This document shows, piece by piece, positions 50,748-61,640 of a stretch of DNA of 64,000 bases. The notes under the pieces were generated by a model, which was not told the DNA's origin, ran no database searches, and saw nothing but the letters and a program-made list of their open reading frames with translations. Within the stretch, counting starts at the first letter, position 1. Each line of letters opens with the position of its first letter. The translations under genes and the position numbers were made by a program. The stretch is from Flaccisagitta enflata. Its lineage: Eukaryota; Chaetognatha; Sagittoidea; Aphragmophora. The stretch lies in the NCBI GenBank assembly GCA_965153355.1, contig OZ231126.1, positions 107,818,001-107,882,000 of the forward strand, written 5' to 3'.

Positions 50748-51962
50748 ACTGACGCTTATGCTGATGTTCTTATAACTCTAAACCAAAATTTGGGGATAGG
50801 AAATTTATTTTATTTTTACTTCGGTTCTTTAAGAAAATAATCCTTTTTAAAAAAAATAAATAGCATTGATTTTTACTAAATGATGTATCATTTTGCTTAG
50901 ATAAAATATCAAGCAATTAATGTTATTTTTAACTTGTATTTACTAATATTGAATGTCAGTTATATCAGTGTAAAGATTAATTTCACCGTTAATCGCTTAA
51001 ATGTAGTTAAACGAAACGTCGTGCGTATTAACTGTAATTAAACGTCGTCTTTCGGCAGCCAAATTATAACTAATGTAACTTTTTGCCGCTTGTTGTTTTC
51101 AGACGAATGGGTGTCGGACTTTCACGCCGCTTCTGTTGCCGAGGCTGCCGAGCGTGTTCCTTCCGTTGGCGTTTCGTCAAACGCATCGATGACGACGTCA
51201 AATTCCGCCGTAGCCTCGACTAGTGACAATGCGACGAATGTGTTGACCCCTGTCGACCCCTCAGCAGTCACCGCTTCTTCCAGTTCCGAGCGCGTTGCTG
51301 TCGCGCATTCCCTTGTCGCCTTACAAGACGTGAGGTTGAACGACGTCACTGCTTCCTACGCAACGTCTGTTACATCGCCAGCACGTTCACCGTTGGATTT
51401 GTCTACATCGTCGCGAGCTCTTTATTTTCGAATTAATGAAGATTCGTCCAACGATTCGGGCTTCGTGTTAAGAGGTTCCTCTCCAGTTCCCGATGACAAT
51501 AGTGCACCGAGGTCTCGTTCAAGCAGCGTTGGGAGTTCATCCGTAGATGGCGAAACATCTGCCTCTGAAAAAAATGTTCTTTCGATTTCGGATCGTCGAC
51601 AACCCATTGCCAGGGAGGCAAAACGACCCGTATCCTACTCAGACGACGCACCACCAGCAGATTCCAATTCTGCCAAGCGTGGACGTGGAGCCGGTGGTAA
51701 ACGCGGGGCATGGTGCCGGGGGGAAACGCGGGGCTGGAGCCGGGGGAAACGTGGTGCTGGAGCAGGTGGCAGACGCGGGGGAAAGTCAAAGGACAGTTTG
51801 GAAGAGGCGACGAAAAGGAAGCATGGGTTACAGGACAATTTTGCATCGTTTGTGAACAATGTGAATAAAAGAGCTGGTTCGCGAGTAAACTTTAGTGGAG
51901 TAACTTACTCCAACGCCGAAAATAACCGTATGTCGTCCATAGATCCTCCTTGCTTTCCTTGA
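47755..51962 (+). CDS. Five-exon gene of unknown function: acidic N-terminus, Ser/Thr/Pro repeats, RGG-like C-terminus
   Basis: Proposed exons: 47755-47955, 48066-48180, 48929-49015, 49718-50560, 51103 to the stop at 51962 (or to a GTATGT donor at 51930). All introns are GT-AG with good donors (GTAAAT, GTGAGT, GTAAGT, GTAAAT). The first is phase 0 and the later ones phase 1. Exons 1-3 encode a compact acidic domain (FNDFVLRWRQGMPPNYEKLLYVEL). Exon 4 is low-complexity Ser/Thr/Pro with four 18-residue repeats (STPSTIPPSSATHPDVSL). Exon 5 has a DSSNDSGFVL acidic patch and a Gly/Arg-rich region (GRGAGGKRGA, GAGGRRGGK) typical of nucleic-acid binding. I do not recognise a family. It lies upstream, on the same strand, of a CACTA-like transposase gene, so it could be the second protein of that element. 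Confidence 0.6.
48238..48714. mobile_element. MITE in intron 2, GTTCTTA family
   Basis: Ends TTACACTTTTTTTTTTTATAAGAA and the inverse of a similar AATACACTTATTTTTTTTATAAGAA-type sequence. Rich in AAGCCT..GTTCTTAA words. A related copy lies at 52300-52692. Confidence 0.6.
49927..50142. repeat. 54-bp coding tandem repeat, four copies
   Basis: Four copies of a 54-bp unit (CTCCGTCATCGGCAACGCAT within each) in frame within exon 4, giving an 18-residue Ser/Thr/Pro repeat. The copies are almost identical, implying recent expansion. Confidence 0.9.
50674..50746. repeat. (ATG)n microsatellite in intron 4
   Basis: About 24 uninterrupted ATG units after TTTATTGGG. Confidence 0.95.
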
Positions 51963-52299
51963 TCCTCCTGGCTTTTCATAATCTTCCTGGCTTCCCATAT
52001 GGGGTTTATTATTATTGATTTGATTTATTTTACAAATTGCAAGTTGCAATAACTTTTCGATTTAGACTAGTTGAGCATTATGCATCTCAAAATAAATTTG
52101 CGAGATGGTAGTTTAGAGTTGGAATGTACGCTAAAAGAACTCTTTATGTTGATGGCGTGTTTGGGCGGAATCCTAGCCCTAACCCCTAATCCTTCTCGAG
52201 GTTAGCTAGTTTTAATTACAATTTTATATTAGATTTATAATTTCATGTTAGATTTTAAAGTTTTTTATTTGCTTATTTGTTCGTTCGCCTGTTTTGCTT

Positions 52300-52692
52300 A
52301 CAAGCTTTTCTTTCTATAAGAACACTGTTTATAAGAACATTAGCCTCAGATTTGGCCAAAAAACAAGAACATCTTAAGAATATATTGAGCCTCAGATTTA
52401 ATAATAAAAATATAATTTTCTTTAAAAAAAAAACATAAAATTAGATGGAAAACTCTAAATGATAGACATTTTGATACTGATTTCAAAAATAATAATTTAC
52501 CATTTATTGAATATTAATCTTACATTTCTTTTCATTTTCTAGAAATATTTCATTATAGATATGTAATAATAAAGAAGTAATTTTATTCTAAAATAAGAAC
52601 ATGTTAAGAACGCTTGAGCCTGAAATCAGGGCTAAGAATAAGAACACTGAGGCTGACTTCAAAAACCCATGTTCTTATAAAATGAAAAGCGT
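52300..52692. mobile_element. GTTCTTA-family MITE, second copy
   Basis: Left CAAGCTTTTCTTTCTATAAGAAC, right inverse of ACGCTTTTCATTTTATAAGAAC. The interior has repeated AAGAAC and AGCCTCAGATTT words. Similar in ends and word content to 48238-48714. Confidence 0.6.
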
Positions 52693-53054
52693 GTATTGGC
52701 TAAACGGTATTGCTTGACGCCTTCTTTGTTTTTAAATTGCAAGCTTGGCTGATAAATCAGCTAAGCGAGTGTTTCCAGCGCAAAGTCTAAGTCTAAGGCA
52801 AAGTAAAAGTTGAAAGAAAAGTTGACAGCAAAGATTCATCTCATTCATTCTACCATCGATAAACGGTAAAGTTTCAATCAATTTCTCTTTCGTTTCTATT
52901 AACTTCTTGTTAAACGTTGGAAATTCCGCGTTTTTTTATTATATACTACATATAATGTATAAAAACCTTTTGATATTATAGAAAAACTTGTAAGATTACA
53001 AGTTGTTAGTATTGTTCGGGATTTCCACTGTAATAATATTGTTACGTATCATTT

Positions 53055-53965
53055 TACATCCTCGAAAAGTTTGTCAAGTCCATTCGTCCCTTTTTTATAC
53101 GTTTCTGTATCTGGAATTTTAAAATTTAAACAATTGACGCTTTTGTTTATCGAGAGATGAACTCTGCAGTGTTATAGTGGGATAGTGTGTTAGATTATGG
53201 TCTTTTTAATGGACTGTTGGATCAAACTCCGGGGTGTACTCCGTCAGTTTATTTGTTGCAAGAAGACGGGAGAGTTTTGCTCACTTTTGAGTAAAATTTT
53301 AGGGGCTTCTTTGCGGTATCGAATTTCATAGCATAGTTCAGTCATGTCAGTTGAAACAAGGCATCTCCAGTACAAAGATCAGCGGCTCTGTTCACATTTG
53401 GCAGGCCTGACATTCTGTAATGGCAAAAGCGGCAAGATTTGCCACTTCGCCACGACAAAGTCAGGCCAGCGAGTTGATTTTGTCCAAATTTATCGCCGAT
53501 CATGTAGATTACGCGCGCTTGATATCGGCGTCCGTTGAACTCAAATCCGTGAGAAATCAAATCCGTAAACATTTGGGCAACTTTTTTGGGTTACTTGTAC
53601 CAATCCCAGTTCAGTTATGTCAGCTGAAAGGATCAAACAGAAACTAACCAGCAAGTGAAAAACAGTCACGATAACTTTTACTTTCTTGCCTTAATTTTTT
53701 TGTCATACACTCCCGGATTAATTGGTGTGTTATGGAAATTTTCCAGGCGTTGGGCATTATCTGATGTAGAGAGTCAAACTTTAAGCATGGCTTCAAGATT
53801 GTAAAAGTAAACTGGTTTTGTTTGGCCAAGTAAATGATGGGAGTAAATAGCAAGGGAAAAACAGTCACGATAACTTTTTGTGTCTTGCCTTAATTTTTTC
53901 GTGCGGCCGTAACTTGACTTCATGAGCTTAATTGTTTGCTTTTGTTGGACTGAATGTCCCCCCTG
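53055..53965 (-). pseudogene. Inverted, scrambled partial copy of the downstream transposase gene
   Basis: Read on the minus strand, blocks match the gene at 54.9-56.4 kb. 53930-53965 matches 54895-54935; 53700-53890 matches 54945-55140; 53640-53700 repeats the 54949-55000 block again; 53342-53643 matches 55325-55630; 53262-53290 matches near 55955; 53145-53245 matches 56190-56285; 53055-53120 matches about 56325-56370. The minus-strand frame at 53572-53342 keeps the SGKSCRFCHYRMSGL motif. Internal deletions and one repeated block show it is a rearranged copy, not an allele. Confidence 0.8.
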
Positions 53966-54182
53966 TCATAAAAAGTTTAACTTGTATAAGGAAATATATA
54001 ACTCTTATAATGAGCTGGGAGCTATGGTTTCACTAAGATTATCGGGTTTAATTAAGAGATGGCAGCTCTTGTCACTTGGTAGTAATATTTTAGTGAATCT
54101 ATATTATCTATTTTAATTCGTTTTTTTGTTGGGTATTTAGTTAGAACTAGTTTGCATCATTGTTGTTTGTTTTTTTTTTAAG

Positions 54183-56820
54183 ATGTCGATGAAAGCGGGG
54201 TTATTCACCGCACTTAATCTTGCTTTAAAACGCAAAGTCGATAGACCGCATTGCCCTTTGTGCACTGCGCGCCCAAGGATAACTAGTAAATTGGGTATCG
54301 AGCGCCACATAGCAAAGCATGAAACTTACACAATAAACTGCGTCGAGTGTGAAGAGACACTTTTGGTAGGCAATAGAGGGAAATACGCATCCCTTCAACT
54401 ACACTATAAATACAGCTCAAGGAAACACAATTATTGCCCGTATGAAATTTTGAAGAAGAAAAACTGCGGCTGCGAACTGACAGACGCCCATATTGATTAT
54501 CACCATGACAGGGGGGACATTCTTTGGCATGGTGACGATTTATCAGAAGATGAGGAGGAGGATGAGGATGAGGAGGAGGAGGAGGAGGAGGAGGAGGAGA
54601 ATAACAGCGACTTTACTGATGACGACGCTGATGAGGGTGGTGGTAGTGGTGGTGGTGGTGGTGGTGGTGGTGGTGGTGGTGGTGGTGGTGGTGGTGGTGG
54701 TGGTGGTGGTGGTGGTGGTGGGGGGGTGGTGGGGTGGTGGGCCGGGCAGTGATTTTGCAACCATGGAAGAAGTGTTGAAAATTTTGGAAGATTGCATTTC
54801 AAAATTGCAAAATTATTACCATGTGACAGAGGTCTCCATCTCCTATGTGATTACGGTGATCCATGGGTTAGTAACATTTCTAGGTGTTCCAGCTTCAGTC
54901 CAACAAAAGCAAACAATTAAGCTCATGAAGTCAAGTTACGGCCGCACAAAAAAATTAAGGGAAGACACTAAAAGTTATCGTGACTGTTTTTCCCTTGCTA
55001 TTCACTCCCATCATTTACTTGGCCAAACAAAACCAGTTTACTTTTACAATCTTGAAGCCATGCTTAAAGTTTGGCTCTCTACATCAGATAATGCCCAACG
55101 CCTGGAAAATTTCCATAACACACCAATTAATCCGGGAGTGTATGACAGCCCCAAAAATGCTGAAATTTATCAACAGCTATCTATCACATCGCCGGACCCC
55201 GTGATTCTTTTGGCAATTTTCTGCGACGAGGTCACCCCTTTCGGCAGTTTATATGCGAAAAGTTCTGCATACAAACTTTTCAATTTTTACGTCATAGTCA
55301 TACTTCCTGGACCTAAGCAAAGGAAGTTAGAACAAGTCTTTCCTATCTGTTTGATCCTTTCAGCTGACATAACTGAACTGGGATTGGAGCAAGTAACAGA
55401 AAAAATTGCCCAAATGTTTACGGATTTGATTTCTCACGGATTTGAGTTCAACGGACGCCGATATCAAGCGCGCGTTATATACATTGTCGGCGATAACCTC
55501 GGACAAAATCAACTCGCAGGCCTAACTTTGTCGTGGCGAAGTGGCAAATCTTGCCGCTTTTGCCATTACAGAATGTCAGGCCTGCAAAATGTGAACAGAG
55601 CCGCTGATCTTTGTACTGGAGAGCAGCGTACAAGTTTGGAGTATGAAGAAACAATTGAGAAGGCTCTGAACAACGAACAACTAAGTTACGGGTTCACCAA
55701 TATGCCGTCCTTCCATACTATCCCTTATCTCCCAAAGAATACCTCCAGTTTCACACTCGATGTGGATCATGATTTCTACATCGGGTGTGCTTTACACTGG
55801 ATGGGATTCATAATAAACAAAATCGTCTTTGAGCTAAATTGGCTCTCTCCTTCCACAATGATAGCGGCCTGGAAACGTATAAAATTTGTAAAGGAAGACA
55901 GTCGCAACAGGCCATATATGAAATTCGATACCGCAAAGAAAACCGTGAAGTTGTGCTCAAAAGTGAGCCAAATAAAGTGTCTCATACACTGTTTTTCAAT
56001 AGTACTTTACCCGTTCATAAGAGACACCAAACATCTTGTTTGGAAATTTTATTTGATTTTACTGCACCTATCCCGTCTGCTTAGAACAAATCGGCACACA
56101 AACAATAGCCTGGTAAAATTGGAAGAGTACATAAATTCAGCATTAAATATACGCATTGCTCTCACTAAAAAGCCGGATGGTCAGTTTGATCCAACAGTCC
56201 GTTCGAAGGACCATAATCTTACTCACTATCCCACCACAATACGAAGAAATGGCCCTCTAAGTCTGCAGAGTTCATCTCTTGGTGAGCAATTCCACCAAAT
56301 ATGTAAACAATGCTATGGAAATTCCAGATGCAGTAAACATTTATTGACAACGCTACAGCGACGAATGGACTCGAAAATCCTTTCGCGGACAAAAGAGGAT
56401 TCGCTAGAATGCAAAAGTGTCGCCTTGAAAAAATTAACTAATTTAGACCAAATGTCCACATGTTTTTATGAGCTGTGTAATGATCCGTCGTCTTGGGTAA
56501 AAAGTTTCACCAGAAACGGTTATCATTTTGGTCTTGGCACGTTAGTTGGTATTCCTCGCCGTGATAACGAGTTTGAGCCCCGTTTTTTCCTCATTTCGGG
56601 AATAATAAAACAAGGCCCTAATTTCCAATTAGCCCAAAGAAACGTCGAGATCATCGGAATGGACCACTTAGGTCTATTCCAATTGAAGCCTAGCGCAAAC
56701 CGACCAAGAAGAAGAAATTGGTCGGAATCGCTCGTTCCAATTCCGTATTACCAGCTACATAACGGCGAAAATAATATCTCAGTCTTCTCTCTTAAGGATT
56801 TTAATTTACATCGAAAATAA
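54183..56820 (+). CDS. CACTA/EnSpm-like transposase or transposase-derived protein, frame break in a GGT array
   Basis: The N-terminal frame starts at ATG 54183 with a C2H2-type finger (C24, C27, H42, H46), more Cys/His pairs (CVECEE, NCGCELTD), a poly-Glu/Asp tract and poly-Gly. The frame stops at 54752. The main domain is open in the next frame, from ATG 54763 to TAA 56820 (685 residues). It shows the pattern of TNP2-type CACTA transposases in animals: FCDEVTPFG (Asp about 155), VGDNLGQNQLAGL (Asp about 244), then SCRFCHYRMSG. A DVDHDFYIG segment may replace the usual HD-LEG motif. The frame change lies in the (GGT)n/G7 tract (54637-54731), so a repeat-length change, a frameshift or an assembly error could explain it. 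The role would be DNA cleavage and strand transfer for its element, or a domesticated function. Confidence 0.65.
54550..54731. repeat. (GAG/GAT)n then (GGT)n coding microsatellites
   Basis: (GAGGAT)/(GAG)n 54550-54598 encodes Glu/Asp. (GGT)n 54637-54731 encodes Gly and contains G runs where the reading frame changes. Confidence 0.9.
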
Positions 56821-57790
56821 TGGTCAAAGTCGTAAGAGTCAATGGTTTGCCCGTGGCGGAGAAGGAGGATGAGGATGAGGATGAGGATGAGGAGGAGGAG
56901 GAGGACGACGACGTCGACAAAGACAATTACCAGCCGACCGCCGACACGGACTCTGACTCGGACGCGGCGGAGGACGACTACGACGATAGCGTGGATGGGG
57001 AGCAGCCGGCGTCAAACGGATGCCAACGGCCGTCAAACGGACGCCGAAGTGACCTTCTCGCCGGCATTAAATCTCAGTTCGCTCTAGGAATGAGCAGAGA
57101 GGAGATGCTGATGCACAAAAAGCGAGGCGTTCTTCATGCGGAAAATTCCTTTCTTTACACGCGAGGTTATTCTTCATTGTCATATTTATTCATGTTATTT
57201 GTTTTCAAGTTATTCATGTTATTTCTTCATGTTAATATATAACTATTATAATCATTAGTATAACTATTATAACCAGATATATTATGGTGCAAAATATGTG
57301 TCTCATGATTATTGTAACTGTATATATAGTTTTTCTAACAATTCAATATTCATTTGATCACTACAGAAAGCCGTCTCCTCCCCGATGCTCCCGGCTCGGT
57401 CGCACTGATTCAGACGACCAGCACCGCCTGTGGCTGGAGCAGTTCCCTAGTCAGTGTGACCCCGAAGAGACTCAGAAAATGGTACGTCAAACGGCCGTCG
57501 TCTGTTGCCCAAACTTCAAAGAGATTGGAACTTACGATTACCAGACTGGGCGTTACTACTTTTTCGGATTCGGGACAGTGGAACGGTTGACGCCCGACGC
57601 TGAAAAGGTGTTTTTCCGTCTTCCTGCGGCGTGCGACAGTCAATTAGGTTAGTTATATACCCTTTTCTTGGATTTACAATCGTCATAATAAGCGATGTTT
57701 TAAGCGACTCTAAATAATTAAATATGAGCATGTTCTAACCAAACATAACCGTGTATCCATCAACAGGCGACTTCACGAATAAACAGCAGT
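56820..57790 (+). CDS. Acidic protein gene starting in the transposase stop (TAATG), at least three exons
   Basis: ATG 56820 shares its A with the transposase TAA. The first part (from MVKVVRVNGLPV) has a long Glu/Asp tract and Asp/Ser repeats, then an LLAGIKSQFALGMSREEMLMHKKRG helix-like stretch. A second block, open from 57367 to 57647 after a CACTACAG acceptor, encodes CCPNFKEIGTYDYQTGRYYFFGFG and looks globular. It ends at a GTTAGT donor in phase 1. A third exon from 57767 (after CAACAG) restores frame and reads into the 23-bp satellite, stopping at a TGA in the second unit. The donor linking the first two blocks is uncertain (CGAG/GTTATT gives the wrong frame). Function unknown; position suggests a partner protein of the transposase. 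Confidence 0.42.
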
Positions 57791-57800
57791 TGGAGATTTG

Positions 57801-59553
57801 GACTCGAGATTTTTGCATGAGTCGACTCGAGATTTTTGCATGAGTCGACTCGAGATTTTTGCATGAGTCGACTCGAGATTTTTGCATGAGTCGACTCGAG
57901 ATTTTTGCATGAGTCGACTCGAGATTTTTGCATGAGTCGACTCGAGATTTTTGCATGAGTCGACTCGAGATTTTTGCATGAGTCGACTCGAGATTTTTGC
58001 ATGAGTCGACTCGAGATTTTTGCATGAGTCGACTCGAGATTTTTGCATGAGTCGACTCGAGATTTTTGCATGAGTCGACTCGAGATTTTTGCATGAGTCG
58101 ACTCGAGATTTTTGCATGAGTCGACTCGAGATTTTTGCATGAGTCGACTCGAGATTTTTGCATGAGTCGACTCGAGATTTTTGCATGAGTCGACTCGAGA
58201 TTTTTGCATGAGTCGACTCGAGATTTTTGCATGAGTCGACTCGAGATTTTTGCATGAGTCGACTCGAGATTTTTGCATGAGTCGACTCGAGATTTTTGCA
58301 TGAGTCGACTCGAGATTTTTGCATGAGTCGACTCGAGATTTTTGCATGAGTCGACTCGAGATTTTTGCATGAGTCGACTCGAGATTTTTGCATGAGTCGA
58401 CTCGAGATTTTTGCATGAGTCGACTCGAGATTTTTGCATGAGTCGACTCGAGATTTTTGCATGAGTCGACTCGAGATTTTTGCATGAGTCGACTCGAGAT
58501 TTTTGCATGAGTCGACTCGAGATTTTTGCATGAGTCGACTCGAGATTTTTGCATGAGTCGACTCGAGATTTTTGCATGAGTCGACTCGAGATTTTTGCAT
58601 GAGTCGACTCGAGATTTTTGCATGAGTCGACTCGAGATTTTTGCATGAGTCGACTCGAGATTTTTGCATGAGTCGACTCGAGATTTTTGCATGAGTCGAC
58701 TCGAGATTTTTGCATGAGTCGACTCGAGATTTTTGCATGAGTCGACTCGAGATTTTTGCATGAGTCGACTCGAGATTTTTGCATGAGTCGACTCGAGATT
58801 TTTGCATGAGTCGACTCGAGATTTTTGCATGAGTCGACTCGAGATTTTTGCATGAGTCGACTCGAGATTTTTGCATGAGTCGACTCGAGATTTTTGCATG
58901 AGTCGACTCGAGATTTTTGCATGAGTCGACTCGAGATTTTTGCATGAGTCGACTCGAGATTTTTGCATGAGTCGACTCGAGATTTTTGCATGAGTCGACT
59001 CGAGATTTTTGCATGAGTCGACTCGAGATTTTTGCATGAGTCGACTCGAGATTTTTGCATGAGTCGACTCGAGATTTTTGCATGAGTCGACTCGAGATTT
59101 TTGCATGAGTCGACTCGAGATTTTTGCATGAGTCGACTCGAGATTTTTGCATGAGTCGACTCGAGATTTTTGCATGAGTCGACTCGAGATTTTTGCATGA
59201 GTCGACTCGAGATTTTTGCATGAGTCGACTCGAGATTTTTGCATGAGTCGACTCGAGATTTTTGCATGAGTCGACTCGAGATTTTTGCATGAGTCGACTC
59301 GAGATTTTTGCATGAGTCGACTCGAGATTTTTGCATGAGTCGACTCGAGATTTTTGCATGAGTCGACTCGAGATTTTTGCATGAGTCGACTCGAGATTTT
59401 TGCATGAGTCGACTCGAGATTTTTGCATGAGTCGACTCGAGATTTTTGCATGAGTCGACTCGAGATTTTTGCATGAGTCGACTCGAGATTTTTGCATGAG
59501 TCGACTCGAGATTTTTGCATGAGTCGACTCGAGATTTTTGCATGAGTCGACTC
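57801..59553. repeat. 23-bp satellite, 76 copies
   Basis: The unit TCGACTCGAGATTTTTGCATGAG repeats with exact 23-bp spacing: the TTTTG word at 57811 and at 59536 is 75 periods apart. I saw no variant unit inside the array. Each unit holds two palindromes, GAGTCGACTC and CTCGAG. The minus strand has no stop in any frame, which produces long artificial open frames. Confidence 0.97.
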
Positions 59554-60539
59554 AAGATTTAACAGAAACAATACGGCATGGTAACTTCTTCAGCCTCATC
59601 CTCCTAGATATGAAAAGTGGGTTTTTCACCCGGGGGGGAGAGTATGAGGATGGAACGGCTTTATGCGTCTACAAAAAGAACGTCAAGCGTGTAAGAGCCA
59701 TACTATTAATAGTCCCTGTGCGTTACCTTTTGGAATTCACTATCGCCGGTAATGTAATATTCGGCTAAAATTTAAGTTTGGAAGCACAGGTCAGTAGGAT
59801 ACAGATGTCAATCGATAACCATCCTGCATTTGAATTTCCACCCGCCTGTAGATGTGACATCAAATTCATTGCTGCCGAAAAACTTGGCCCTGTTCGCATT
59901 TGGCCAACAAGAATACCGAAAAATACAAAAGATAGAACAGGTTCAAATTAATGGACCGTAAAAACTATCCTCTCATTAGGATAGAATTTATGCTGATCAG
60001 TGTAAGACTTGATCGAGTATAATAAGACTTGATAGAATACATTTAGAGAGACTGGAAAGGTATGATAAATGACCTCAATGAAAGACTCAGCCCATTTATT
60101 TGATTGACTAATAGAAAGACTCGATGGAAAATTCCATGCTGCCAAGACTCAATTTTCATGAGGAAGCGGGATTATTACGACCTGCGAAAGAACTTTGAGT
60201 GAGCAGAAGTGGCGGCAGATCCGGCTCGCCTGAAGCCGGCAGTACCGTACTTCCCTCCTTGAAGCATCATCATCATGTATATATAATCATCAGATTTAAT
60301 CCATCGTCATCAATCGGCTTGTATATATTGTCAGAATTACTTATCGGCTTGTATAGTATTGTTTTCGGCCCTAATGGCATCCAATCACAATCTTGTCTTA
60401 GGATCCGCCTGCTTGCGCCCAGTTTGGGAGCCGCCCTTGTCTGTACACCAAATAACGGCGATGGCAGACAGGGCGGTGCACAGGCGGATTCCTCTTAATT
60501 ATCTTTGATTTATTGATTGTAAGCTACGGCTCATTGTTT
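59554..60539. other. Intergenic, no clear gene
   Basis: A G-run GGGGGGGAGAGTATGAGG at 59632 resembles a polypurine tract. Otherwise short frames only. TTGTATA..ATCGGCTTG repeats occur near 60316 and 60345. Confidence 0.35.
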
Positions 60540-60775
60540 TAAGTACAGGCTCAGACCTGATTTTTTGGCGGCTTTAGCCGATGTGTTTTTCATGGCTTCA
60601 GCCTTATTTTTAAGTACAGGCTTAGACCTGATGTTTGGGTGGCTTCGGCCGATATTTTCTTGTATGGCTACGGCCTAATGTTTATTACAGGCTTAGTCCT
60701 GATGTCTTGGTGGCTTCGGCCAATGTTTTCCGATGGCTTAGGCCAATATGTTTTCCCGGCTTACACCGGTATGTA
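60540..60775. repeat. Hairpin-rich minisatellite
   Basis: About ten degenerate units with GGCTTCGGCC, GGCTTAGACCTGAT or ACAGGCTTAG words followed by T-rich spacers. Many units are self-complementary (GGCT..AGCC). Confidence 0.7.
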
Positions 60776-61640
60776 TATTTAGATTACCTTCGTGGTTAAA
60801 AATCAGCGCTATATTTTTTCCGGTCAGAGGGACTGACAAATTCAGTCTCATCGTTCAGATAGGGAAAAAGGCACAATAATTGTGATTCGATTGTTTTGTT
60901 AACATACAATGCCGATGACGATGGTCTTTGCAAATTCAAAAAAAAAGAGATAAAAATGATAAGAAGATGATGATGATAAAAATGATAACGATGATAAAAA
61001 TGGGACCGTAAATGGTCATTTTCCCCTCAGATTTAGTGATGATGTGATGATCCAAAATGTACAGACTCGATCAGAGAGATTTAAAAACTCAACCGACGCA
61101 TTTTGAGGAAATGCGAGAGAAACTCGATGCATAGAAATGAATTGAAACAAGTGATTGACGAGGAAAGACCGTTATAATTCTCTTCTCGATCTCGAGGATG
61201 GGGACGATGGTCGACTTCGATGAAAGAGCGATTCTAGTCAGCAAATGAACGGCAACGATGAGAGATCATCAGATCCTCCGCTGACGAGTGGTGGCGAAGG
61301 GGGGCGACAGGGGGAGAGTTGTGTTTGCGCTTCCAAAAACCAACGAAGGATTTGCTACCCGGAGGAAATTGGCGGAGGCGAAAAATGCATCCTCTCCAGA
61401 GAGTTGATGTTCGGATAAACGTTAAAAACTGTCACGCTTTACTCACCCGGACTAATAGCAGTGACAATTGATAGCTCATTCATTTGCAGAATCATTCATA
61501 AAACTCAAGATCATTCACTCGATTCGATCCGAAAGTAATTCATAAATAACTGATCGTTCATTCGATATTAAACAGACTCCGGATGCATTCATTTGACGTT
61601 AAGTTGATTTTAGATTCATTCATTCGATGTTAAGTTGATT
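60776..61640. other. No clear gene; possibly retrotransposon interior
   Basis: GATGAT-rich around 60960-61040. No recognisable protein. It may belong to the 3' part of the LTR element whose LTR starts at 62580. Confidence 0.3.

Noticed and set aside
52170-52200. Telomere-like CCCTAACCCCTAA
   Set aside because: Only two imperfect units, not an array.
51930-54190. Joining the five-exon gene to the transposase gene by splicing from the GTATGT donor to the TTTTAAG before ATG 54183
   Set aside because: The phase does not match: joining there reads a stop within about 12 codons.
57801-59553. CRISPR-like array
   Set aside because: Units are contiguous with no spacers, and the setting is eukaryotic.
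57735-59571. Three open frames of about 600 codons on the minus strand
   Set aside because: A 23-bp unit without stops on that strand keeps all three frames open; the same 23-residue repeat appears in each frame, so this is a satellite artefact.
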